From DATJJW01 sp035491935 (GTDB taxonomy: Bacteria; Pseudomonadota; Alphaproteobacteria; ATCC43930; CGMCC-115725): a stretch of 6,422 nt of DNA. Positions 1 to 5,174 of the stretch are shown in pieces. Position numbers and translations under genes: made by a program. The stretch covers positions 1 to 6,422 of the forward strand of contig DATJJW010000216.1 of NCBI GenBank assembly GCA_035491935.1, in the 5' to 3' direction. The notes below the pieces were generated by a model. The model was not told the DNA's origin. It searched no databases and worked only from the letters and a program-made list of their open reading frames with translations. The first letter of the stretch is position 1; the number at the start of each line of letters is the position of its first letter.

Positions 1-126
1 GCCCATCTCAGACGCATCGGCGCCAGAACCATCGATGCCCTATGGAACGCCGTCGGCAGCATCTGCGACCTCTACTCACCAGACGAATGCTGGAATTACA
101 TCAAAGATGCCGGATATGCAGATTAA
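1..126 (+). CDS. IS630-family transposase, C-terminal 41 residues (5' part outside window)
   Basis: Reading from base 1 gives an open frame of 41 residues ending in TAA at 124-126. It starts AHLRRIGARTIDALW and ends SPDECWNYIKDAGYAD. An RRIGARTIDALW-type segment followed by a DECWNY...AGY terminus is the recognisable tail of IS630/Tc1-mariner DDE transposases, which cut and join DNA at TA dinucleotides. The catalytic Asp and Glu residues would lie upstream and are not visible, so it cannot be told whether the element is intact. It is on the opposite strand to the neighbouring exporter gene, and its stop codon is only about 14 bases from that gene's stop. The family call rests on recognition of the tail alone but is fairly distinctive. 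Confidence 0.8.
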   Translation, partial: AHLRRIGARTIDALWNAVGSICDLYSPDECWNYIKDAGYAD

Positions 127-141
127 AGGCTCGATGCTCTA
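1..141 (+). mobile_element. Right end of an IS630-type insertion sequence, boundary inferred
   Basis: The transposase tail ends at 126 and the next gene begins at 139, so the IS end must lie between about 127 and 141. IS630 elements insert at TA and duplicate it. The only TA dinucleotide beyond the transposase stop codon here is at 140-141, so the most economical boundary is an IS end at 139 followed by the target TA. The other inverted repeat is outside the window, so the exact end cannot be verified. Confidence 0.5.
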
Positions 142-765
142 AGTCGCCGGTCTTTTCGCCAGGATCAGCAGGGCACCAAACAGGATCATCATGCTGCCCG
201 AGACGCGGTTGAACCAGCCGAAGGCACGGACGTTGCGGGTCACGATGTTGAGCCTGGTGCCGAGCACGGCATAGGCGAACATGGCGACGATCTCCAGCAC
301 CTCGAAAGTCACGCCCATGATGAGGAAGCAGGACCAGTAGTTCTGCGGGTCGAGGAATTGCGGGAAGAAGGCGGTGAAGATCAGGATCGCCTTGGGATTG
401 CCGATGGCGACCCAGAATTCCTGGCGGGCGAGCTCCATGCGCGTACGGCCGCGCAGCTGGACGCCGGCAGGTGGCAGCGATCCGGCCTTGCGGATGGTCT
501 TGATGCCGAGATAGACCAGATAGGCGGCGCCCGCGAGCTTGAGCGCCAGGAAGATCGAGGCCGAGGCCATCAGCACCGCACCCATTCCCACCGCGGCGAT
601 GGCGATCATGATGGCGAAGGCCAGGAGCCGGCCGATCGCCGCCGTCATGGCGCAGCCGACGCCCTCGCGGGCCGCGTTGGTCAGGAGCAGCATGTTGTTG
701 GGCCCGAAGGCCATGTTGAGCGCGAAGCAGGCCGGCAGGAAGAGGATCCAGCTCGTGAGCGTCAT
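139..765 (-). CDS. LysE/RhtB-family amino-acid (or small metabolite) exporter
   Basis: This 208-residue inner-membrane protein has the length and layout of LysE/RhtB translocators, which export amino acids or related metabolites using the proton gradient. About six hydrophobic segments are visible, roughly residues 5-27, 38-66, 71-91, 117-137, 146-170 and 187-204. Family signatures are GPNNMLLLTNAAREG (21-35) in the first helix region and the NPKAILIF motif (123-130) starting the second half. The substrate cannot be read from the sequence. The ATG at 765 places the first helix where the family has it; an AGGGAG ribosome site lies 15 bases upstream, which is rather far. The gene starts 21 bases after the stop of the murein peptidase on the same strand, so the two probably share a transcript. 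Its TAG stop at 139-141 overlaps the presumed IS insertion site, so the last residue or residues may differ from the ancestral protein, but no membrane segment is missing. Confidence 0.9.
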   Translation of the reverse strand: MTLTSWILFLPACFALNMAFGPNNMLLLTNAAREGVGCAMTAAIGRLLAFAIMIAIAAVGMGAVLMASASIFLALKLAGAAYLVYLGIKTIRKAGSLPPAGVQLRGRTRMELARQEFWVAIGNPKAILIFTAFFPQFLDPQNYWSCFLIMGVTFEVLEIVAMFAYAVLGTRLNIVTRNVRAFGWFNRVSGSMMILFGALLILAKRPAT

Positions 766-786
766 GCCGTCCGATGCGAGCTCCCT

Positions 787-1536
787 TTAGGCTCCCATAT
801 AGTCCCAATGCCGCACCTTGCCGGTGTCGACATGGACGAAATCCGAGCGGGGATAATATCCCACACCACCGCGCGACAGCGCCAGCGCGGTGTTGTGCAG
901 CGTGTCCAGCGGGCAGCTCGGCACCATGATGTCGGAAGCCTGGCCGCGCAGATGCAGGCTGTCCTTGGCCACGCCGCTCGTATGCCGGACCAGCCAGGCG
1001 TTACTGCGCGGCGAGCGATAGCCGCAGATCAGGTGGAAGGGCTGCGAATGCGAACCTAGCGCGACATGCAGATCGTGCAGCAGGTCCATGAGCCGCGGAT
1101 CCATGCGATGGGTCGTGTGATCGCGGGAATCGCGCATCAGGAACGCGATGTGGCGCATCGCCGCCGCCTCATAGATGCCCTGCTGCCAATAGACCACCTG
1201 GGCGCTTTCGCGCGTGTGGATATTGTACATGTTGACCATGCGCTGCGCGGTCTTGGCCGTCGCGTGCAGCTTGTGGCCATGGGCGGATGCGGGCTGGGCC
1301 TGGGCAGCATGGTGCGCCGGCGCCGCATGATGATGGGCCGCCGCATGATGCGTGGTATGGGCGTGATGGGTAGAGGCGTGATGGCCGGCGGCATGATGGG
1401 CCGCCGCCGGATGGACCGGCGAATGCGGTTTCCTGTGCAGCGTGGCTGCCAATACCGGTGTCGTCGTGATGCCGGCTGTAGTTGCAGCCATACCTGCCGC
1501 GGCCAGGAATCCTCGCCGCGTCGTCTCGCTCGTCAT
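787..1536 (-). CDS. Tat-exported, His-rich DUF882/M15-type murein endopeptidase (MepK/YcbK-like)
   Basis: This 249-residue protein begins with a twin-arginine signal (TTRRGFLAAAG, 5-15) and a probable VLA cleavage site at about residue 30. A low-complexity Ala/His linker at about 34-91 contains 20 histidines. The C-terminal domain (about 95-249) is the Peptidase_M15_2/DUF882 fold, with the HLICGYRSPRSNAWL block (168-182), KDSLHLRGQASDI (191-203), GGVGYYPRSDFVHVDTG (223-239) and a terminal VRHW. Known family members are periplasmic zinc enzymes that cut peptidoglycan cross-links. By analogy H195, D202 and H235 would bind zinc. The ATG at 1536 is preceded by GGGGGAA with a 6-base spacer, and the Arg pair is right after it, which supports this start. 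It lies directly upstream of the LysE-type gene. The polyhistidine linker is unusual: it could bind metal or simply be a flexible spacer. The exact bond cleaved is inferred from the family. Confidence 0.9.
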   Translation of the reverse strand: MTSETTRRGFLAAAGMAATTAGITTTPVLAATLHRKPHSPVHPAAAHHAAGHHASTHHAHTTHHAAAHHHAAPAHHAAQAQPASAHGHKLHATAKTAQRMVNMYNIHTRESAQVVYWQQGIYEAAAMRHIAFLMRDSRDHTTHRMDPRLMDLLHDLHVALGSHSQPFHLICGYRSPRSNAWLVRHTSGVAKDSLHLRGQASDIMVPSCPLDTLHNTALALSRGGVGYYPRSDFVHVDTGKVRHWDYMGA

Positions 1537-1763
1537 GATCCATTCCCCCGCTGTGCCCCAGGGTGGCCATCCCCATGGCTCCCCCGACCTGACCAGCCCG
1601 CGCGAAGCCGGAATGGTAGGTCAATGTGCGTGCTTGCGGGTGAAACAAACAAATCCCGCCGTGGGATTCAAGACTTAAAGCCGATCTTTCAGTGAATTTT
1701 ATTCGACGATTAATCGACGATTTCGGGGAATCTCAACGAATCAAAGACTTGGGATGCGAATGG
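1537..1763 (-). promoter_or_regulatory. Upstream region of the peptidase-exporter pair, with phased direct repeat
   Basis: This gene-free stretch must hold the promoter of the peptidase, because the MFS gene upstream is closed by its own terminator. TCGACGAT occurs twice, at 1703-1710 and 1714-1721, an 11-base period or about one helical turn. Between them sits the perfect palindrome CGATTAATCG (1707-1716). On the minus strand a TAAAAT sequence just downstream could serve as a -10 box, but no good -35 lies at the right distance, so I do not place a promoter. The AT-rich stretch at about 1680-1725 stands out from the GC-rich surroundings. Confidence 0.35.
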
Positions 1764-1793
1764 TAAGAAAATACCGCAGCTTGTGCTGGGTAT
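1764..1793 (-). terminator. Rho-independent terminator of the MFS exporter gene
   Basis: Read on the minus strand, ATACC-CAGC (1793-1785), loop ACAA (1784-1781), then GCTG-c-GGTAT (1780-1771) form a 9-bp stem with a single bulged C. TTTCTTA follows directly. The hairpin begins at the base after the TAG stop of the MFS gene, exactly where a terminator is expected. The stem is only moderately GC-rich and the U-tract is interrupted by one C. Confidence 0.65.
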
Positions 1794-3182
1794 CTAAATC
1801 CGCTCGTTGAGCACCATGTAGCGCCTGAGGTTGAGAAAAGCGGCGAGTCCCGCAAAAAGAGCGGCCATGATCAGCGCCATGCCTTCGCCGTTGCTGGCCA
1901 GGCGGAATACCACGGCGGTCAGTGCGGCGCCCAATGTCTGGCCTGTGAGGCGCGCCGTCGCCAGCATGCCGCCGGCGGCACCGCTGCGGGTGAGGGGGGC
2001 GGAGGACAGCAGGATCTTGTTGTTCGGGTTCTGGAAGGTGGCGAAGCCCACGCCGCAGAGCGCGGTGCGCCAGGTGATGTCCCAGCTCGTGGCATCGGCC
2101 GGCAACAGCGCCAACAGGCCTAAGCCCACCAGCAGCGTGCCGGAGCCGATACCGCTCAGCATCAAGGCGGAATGCCGCTCGGCCAGGCGCCCGACGATGG
2201 GGGCGACGCAGGCGACCGCCGCCGGCCAAGGCGTCATCAGCAGGCCGGCATCGACCTGGCTGCGGTGCAGGACGTCGATGAAGTAGAAGGGCAGCGCCAC
2301 GAAGGCCAGCGACTGCGCGATGAAAGAGGCGATCGAGGTCACCACGGACATGCTGAAGACCGGGATGCGCAACAAATCGATCGGCACCAGCGGTGCGCTC
2401 TGCGACAGCGAGCGGTGCACCAGCATGAATCCGGCGATGATGGCCCCCGCCAGTTCCGCCAAGGTGACGGCAACCCCGCGATCCTGGGCCAGACCGTCGA
2501 TCGCCAGCACGGCGAGCAGGAACGTCGCGATGTTGAGGATGGTCGACCAGATATGGAAGCGACCGCCGGAATGCGGCGTGCTGGGCAGCGTCTTCCAGCC
2601 GACGGCAAGGGCGAGGATACCCAGCGGCACGTTGATGCCGAACAGCCATTGCCAGGGTCCGATCGACAGGATGCCGGAGGCGACGGACGGCCCCACCGCC
2701 GAAGACAGCGCAATGACCAGCGAGTTGAAGCCGATGGCGCGGCCCAGCATGCGCGATGGGAAGGTATAGCGCACCGTGGCGCCATTGACCGCCATGATGC
2801 AGGCAGCTCCCAGCCCCTGGAAGGCGCGGGCCAGTGTCAGCCCCTGCAAGGTGTGCACCTGGGTGCACAGGAATGAAGCCAGGGTGAACAGCACGAGGCC
2901 GGATTTGAACACCCGGCGATATCCCACGATCTCGCCCAACGATGCCAGAGGCAGCAGCGAGACGACGATGACCAGCTGGTAGGCGTTGATGACCCAGACC
3001 GAGGCCGCCGGGTCCGCATTGAGGTCCTTCGCGATGAGCGGCAGGGCCACATTGGCGATCGAGCTGTCCAGGATCGACGGGATGATGGTCAGCCAGATCG
3101 CTATCATTGCCCAATAGCGGCGTGGGATCGGCAGCCCGTCTTCGTGATATTTTTTCGAGGCGCTTTCCTTGCTGTCGGGCAT
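1794..3182 (-). CDS. MFS drug exporter, DHA2 family (14-TMS, EmrB/QacA-like)
   Basis: This 462-residue inner-membrane protein is a proton-driven exporter of the DHA2 (14-helix) drug/H+ antiporter group. Visible family motifs are motif D1, ILDSSIANVALPLI (37-50), the WVINAYQL block (63-70), motif A, GEIVGYRRVFKSG (83-95), motif C, SAVGPSVASGIL (161-172) followed by WQWLFGINVPLGI (177-189), and in the second half NPNNKILLSSAP (385-396) with SGAAGGMLATARLTGQTLG (400-418). The drug or metabolite exported is not deducible. The open frame runs 79 codons further upstream, but those codons give a low-complexity, non-membrane stretch; the ATG at 3182 leaves about 25 residues before helix 1, as is normal for the family. 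No strong ribosome site precedes it, so the start is less certain than the identity. At 462 residues it is on the short side for a 14-helix member. It carries its own terminator, and palindromes upstream suggest local repression. No regulator gene is adjacent. Confidence 0.9.
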   Translation of the reverse strand: MPDSKESASKKYHEDGLPIPRRYWAMIAIWLTIIPSILDSSIANVALPLIAKDLNADPAASVWVINAYQLVIVVSLLPLASLGEIVGYRRVFKSGLVLFTLASFLCTQVHTLQGLTLARAFQGLGAACIMAVNGATVRYTFPSRMLGRAIGFNSLVIALSSAVGPSVASGILSIGPWQWLFGINVPLGILALAVGWKTLPSTPHSGGRFHIWSTILNIATFLLAVLAIDGLAQDRGVAVTLAELAGAIIAGFMLVHRSLSQSAPLVPIDLLRIPVFSMSVVTSIASFIAQSLAFVALPFYFIDVLHRSQVDAGLLMTPWPAAVACVAPIVGRLAERHSALMLSGIGSGTLLVGLGLLALLPADATSWDITWRTALCGVGFATFQNPNNKILLSSAPLTRSGAAGGMLATARLTGQTLGAALTAVVFRLASNGEGMALIMAALFAGLAAFLNLRRYMVLNERI

Positions 3183-3387
3183 AGCCGGAGCGTCTAACCT
3201 ATTCCATGGAAGCAAGGAGGTCCTGCCGGATGGCGGGACGGCCGGCGTTCGGGCGCCGACGAAACACTTCGTCACCTTATCGTATGGTGGGGGAGCACTG
3301 CCATACCCCCACCGATATGGCTTCCATGCGTGGGACGATTGCGCGGTATGGTTGTGGGGTGCGGCTCCGCGATGTCCGGCGGCAGGG
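3183..3387 (-). promoter_or_regulatory. Intergenic region upstream of the MFS exporter, with two dyad symmetries
   Basis: These 205 bases separate the deacylase stop from the exporter start. They contain a perfect 16-bp interrupted palindrome, GACGAA-acac-TTCGTC (3258-3273), about 76-91 bases upstream of the exporter ATG. A second dyad, GGTGGGGG-N12-CCCCCACC (3286-3313), has 8-bp perfect arms. Neither is followed by a T-run on the minus strand, so they look more like operators than terminators. TetR- or MarR-type repressors commonly bind sites of this kind in front of efflux genes. No convincing -35/-10 pair could be placed, and no separate gene is supported here. Confidence 0.4.
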
Positions 3388-3864
3388 TTATCCGAGCGCG
3401 GACGGAACCTGGCAGACATCGACCCATTCGGCGCCGGTGAGTGCCGCCATGCGTTCCGGTCCGATGCGTACGGCGGTGTGGATGCCGCCGGCGGCCGGCA
3501 GCACGGTGTCGAAGGCCTTGAGCGAGACGTCGCAATAGATCGGCAGGGCCGTGGCGAGGCCGAACGGGCAAACGCCGCCGACCGGATGGCCCGTGAGCTC
3601 CGACACTTCCTCCGGCCCCAGCATGCGCGCCCGGCCGCCGAACACCGTCTTCATCTTGGCATTGTCGAGACGGACATCGCCGCGCGTGACTACCAGCACC
3701 GTACGCTCACCCACCTTCAAGGACAGCGTCTTGGCGATGCGGCCGGGCTCGACGCCATGGGCCTCGGCGGCCAGCGCCACGGTGGCGGTGCTGACCGGCA
3801 ATTCGATGACCGCAATGTCGGGCGCATGCTCGGCGAAGAAGCGGCGGACGGAATCGAGGCTCAT
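3388..3864 (-). CDS. YbaK/ProX-type aminoacyl-tRNA deacylase (trans-editing protein)
   Basis: This 158-residue cytoplasmic protein matches the length of the free-standing YbaK/EbsC/ProX editing domain. Members hydrolyse wrongly charged tRNAs, for example Cys- or Ala-tRNA(Pro), to protect translation accuracy. Signatures are GRIAKTLSLKV (41-51) with the conserved lysine (K45, the position of the functional Lys of YbaK), GDVRLDNAKMKTVFG (62-76), GHPVGGVCPFGL (92-103) and FDTVLPAAGGIHTAVRIG (118-135). Which mischarged tRNA is the substrate cannot be told. The ATG at 3864 has AGGA (complement of 3871-3874) 6 bases upstream, a good ribosome site. It is divergent from the small SOS-box gene and lies 205 bases upstream of the MFS exporter on the same strand; I see no clear terminator between them, so read-through is possible. 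Confidence 0.93.
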   Translation of the reverse strand: MSLDSVRRFFAEHAPDIAVIELPVSTATVALAAEAHGVEPGRIAKTLSLKVGERTVLVVTRGDVRLDNAKMKTVFGGRARMLGPEEVSELTGHPVGGVCPFGLATALPIYCDVSLKAFDTVLPAAGGIHTAVRIGPERMAALTGAEWVDVCQVPSALG

Positions 3865-3960
3865 CGGCAGTCCTGGAGGTGGAGGGATAGGGAGGGACGG
3901 CGGGCAGGGGATGGCAGGCTGGTAACCATAGCCCGATCGGTCGTGTGTGAAAAATAACCG
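3865..3960 (-). promoter_or_regulatory. Candidate promoter region of the deacylase gene
   Basis: On the minus strand, TTTTCA followed after 17 bases by TATGGT gives a weak sigma70-like pair (4 of 6 matches each) about 50-80 bases upstream of the deacylase ATG. The stretch nearer the start codon is pyrimidine-rich with no other structure visible. It is a pattern match only. Confidence 0.3.
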
Positions 3961-3990
3961 TTGACGGCGCGGCTTAAATTAGAACATAAC
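3961..3990 (+). promoter_or_regulatory. Candidate sigma70 promoter of the 62-codon gene
   Basis: TTGACG (3961-3966, 5 of 6 matches to the -35 consensus) is followed after 18 bases by CATAAC (3985-3990, 4 of 6 to TATAAT). The AT-rich stretch here contrasts with the GC-rich surroundings. The -10 lies inside the LexA-type box, the arrangement expected for LexA repression. It would give a leader of about 35-40 bases before the ATG. Confidence 0.5.
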
Positions 3991-4000
3991 AAGAACATAA
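3981..4000 (+). promoter_or_regulatory. Alphaproteobacterial LexA (SOS) box, GAAC-N7-GAAC
   Basis: AGAACATAA occurs at 3981-3989 and again at 3992-4000, an exact 9-base repeat with an 11-base period. Within it GAAC (3982-3985), seven bases, and GAAC (3993-3996) match the direct-repeat operator GAAC-N7-GAAC (GTTC-N7-GTTC on the other strand) known for LexA in Alphaproteobacteria. The A/T-rich spacer ATAACAA is also typical. It overlaps the probable -10 of the small plus-strand gene and lies about 37 bases upstream of its ATG. The divergent deacylase gene starts about 117 bases away and is less likely to be controlled by it. Confidence 0.7.
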
Positions 4001-4032
4001 ATCGCAAACGCGGTGTTTTACGGGGAAAATCG

Positions 4033-4221
4033 ATGATCACCAGCTTGCAAGTCCGGGCCTCGGCCCGCTCGATGGTCCGGCAATATGGCGCCACCGCCTG
4101 GGAAGAAGCGGCGCGTCGGACGGAGGCATTGGCCGAGGTCGGCGACTGGAAGGGCGTCGCCATGTGGCGCCGCATCGGCGGCGCGATCCGTTCCTTCGAG
4201 GCGGTACCGTCGCTGCATTGA
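4033..4221 (+). CDS. Small conserved-looking protein, 62 residues, probably SOS-regulated; function unknown
   Basis: The ATG at 4033 follows GGGGA (4022-4026) with a 6-base spacer, and the frame ends at TGA (4219-4221). The soluble product has no membrane helix or signal peptide and is largely helical, with a tryptophan-containing core: AWEEAARRTEALAEVGDWKG (22-41) and AMWRRIGGAIRSFE (43-56). A pattern of AA-R-x-(E/D)-x-L-x-x-GD-x-x-G-x-x-x-WRRI-x-x-AI resembles short uncharacterised proteins common in Alphaproteobacteria, possibly the DUF6961-like group; this is recollection, not a search. An upstream TTG at 3961 would lengthen it by 24 residues but would start inside the promoter and LexA box, so it is rejected. 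The gene is framed by its own promoter, LexA-type box, ribosome site and terminator, which together argue that it is real. A role in the DNA-damage response is inferred only from the operator. Confidence 0.75.
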   Translation: MITSLQVRASARSMVRQYGATAWEEAARRTEALAEVGDWKGVAMWRRIGGAIRSFEAVPSLH

Positions 4222-4244
4222 CTGGTGTGGCTCCGATCCGTTCA

Positions 4245-4283
4245 GGGCTTGCTTCGGTAAGCTTCCGAAGCAGGCCCTTATTC
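4245..4283 (+). terminator. Hairpin terminator between convergent small gene and GST gene
   Basis: GGGCTTGCTTCGG (4245-4257) and CCGAAGCAGGCCC (4265-4277) pair as a 13-bp stem with a single G-U wobble and a 7-base loop (TAAGCTT). On the plus strand it is followed by TTATTC, a weak U-tract, and lies 23 bases past the stop of the 62-codon gene. On the minus strand it starts directly after the TAA of the GST gene, though no T-run follows in that direction. It probably ends plus-strand transcripts and may protect the 3' end of the GST message. Confidence 0.75.
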
Positions 4284-4997
4284 GGGGTCGTCCAATTCGG
4301 GGTAATGCCGGAACACGCCGCTCTTGTTGAACGGGATTCGGCGCGGGCTCGCCAGATAGGCTTTGATGCGTGGCCGGTTGGCGACGCTCCGGCGCAGCGC
4401 CGCGACATGCGGGACCGTGCCCACCACCCGGGTCGTGGCACGCGGAAAGGCGTAGCTCAGCCCTTTGACCAGTTGGAACAGCGACAGGTCGGCATAGGTC
4501 AGTTGCCCGCCGACTAGATGGCCGGAGCCTTCGGGATTGCGCGTGAGGATGGTCTCGAACCAGTGCAGGAATTTCGGTATCCGGCTTTGACGGAAATGCT
4601 CGGCGCGTTTCAGCGCCTCCTTCTGCTGGTTCTCGTAATAGTCGTCGACGCTGACCGGATGGTGGGTGTCGTGGGCTTCGGCCACCATGTCGGCGATGGT
4701 GAGCTGGATCTGGTGGGTCCAAAGCCGGCCCGCCTCGTCCTTGGGGGCGAGATCGTGGTGTTCGCCCAGATACATCAGGATCGCGGCGGTCTGGCCGATG
4801 ACGAACGGTCCCTTCTTCAGGAACGGCACTGCGAAAGAGGGATGTGGGTTATCCGTTTCGGTAAGTGTCTTCCGCATGGTACCGGTGCCGTCGTTGCGGG
4901 CGACGTCGATATAGGCAACGCCGGCTTCTTCGAGGGCCAGACGGACGAATTCGCCGCGGCCCTGAATCTCGGGCCAGTAATGCAGTTCATAGGTCAT
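4278..4997 (-). CDS. Glutathione S-transferase family protein
   Basis: This 239-residue cytosolic protein has the two-domain GST layout. The N-terminal thioredoxin-like domain (1-80) shows ELHYWPEIQGRGEFVRLAL (4-22), where Y7 is the likely catalytic tyrosine by analogy with Tyr-type GSTs. It continues with VPFL (57-60), containing the cis-proline that contacts glutathione, and GQTAAILMYLGEHHDLAP (68-85), which supplies the gamma-glutamyl binding site. The helical C-terminal domain contains GGQLTYADLSLFQLV (163-177), the usual N-capping/hydrophobic staple region with D170. Members conjugate glutathione to electrophiles or act as peroxidases or isomerases; the substrate here is unknown. The ATG at 4997 has GAGAGG (complement of 5005-5010) 7 bases upstream. 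It is separated from the upstream binding-protein gene by a strong terminator, so it needs its own promoter, which I could not place convincingly. Confidence 0.92.
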   Translation of the reverse strand: MTYELHYWPEIQGRGEFVRLALEEAGVAYIDVARNDGTGTMRKTLTETDNPHPSFAVPFLKKGPFVIGQTAAILMYLGEHHDLAPKDEAGRLWTHQIQLTIADMVAEAHDTHHPVSVDDYYENQQKEALKRAEHFRQSRIPKFLHWFETILTRNPEGSGHLVGGQLTYADLSLFQLVKGLSYAFPRATTRVVGTVPHVAALRRSVANRPRIKAYLASPRRIPFNKSGVFRHYPELDDPE

Positions 4998-5015
4998 GGG
5001 CGAGCCTCTCGCGCA

Positions 5016-5066
5016 CGAGGATGGCGGGGGTTCGAGGATGGGTTCAGGCTAAACCCTTTCATCCTC
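5016..5066 (-). repeat. CGAGGATGG direct repeats plus imperfect dyad in the GST upstream region
   Basis: CGAGGATGG occurs at 5016-5024 and 5033-5041, a 17-base period. The second copy pairs with CATCCTC at 5060-5066, and inside that GGTT (5041-5044) pairs with AACC (5052-5055). The result is an 11-bp interrupted dyad with a 7-base loop and a 4-base bulge, lying 37-69 bases before the GST start. It could be an operator or a leader hairpin; no T-run follows. Confidence 0.35.
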
Positions 5067-5113
5067 AAAGAACACCGCTGCGCGCCCGATGGTCGTCGCC
5101 GCCAGTGGAACAG

Positions 5114-5149
5114 GCCAAAGAAAAACGCCCGGGCCGAGACCCAGGCGTT
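5114..5149 (-). terminator. Rho-independent terminator of the substrate-binding-protein gene
   Basis: On the minus strand AACGCCTGGG (5149-5140), loop TCTCGG (5139-5134) and CCCGGGCGTT (5133-5124) form a 10-bp GC-rich stem with one G-U wobble. TTTCTTT follows, so with the last stem bases the run is GTTTTTCTTT. It is 25 bases past the TGA of the binding-protein gene and has the canonical form. Confidence 0.9.
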
Positions 5150-5174
5150 CCCCTACAGATTCGGCGTTTGCGGA

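Noticed and set aside
358..1059. Long plus-strand open frame opposite the exporter and peptidase
   Set aside because: Antisense shadow of two well-recognised genes; Arg/His/Gly-rich composition with no recognisable motif.
1285..1437. Repetitive tract that might be a tandem repeat or CRISPR-like array
   Set aside because: It is the codon-level reflection of the Ala/His-rich linker; there are no uniform repeats and spacers.
2172..2876. Plus-strand open frame opposite the MFS exporter
   Set aside because: GC-rich shadow; the minus strand has clear DHA2 motifs throughout this stretch.
3183..3419. N-terminal extension of the MFS exporter by 79 codons
   Set aside because: The extra segment is Pro/Arg/Ser-rich, non-membrane, overlaps the deacylase stop and contains the likely operators; the ATG at 3182 fits the family.
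3169..3957. 262-codon plus-strand open frame across the deacylase and gap
   Set aside because: Antisense to a clear YbaK-type gene, with no family features and no good start signal.
3961..4032. Upstream TTG start for the small gene
   Set aside because: It would coincide with the -35 element and include the LexA box; the ATG at 4033 has a proper ribosome site.
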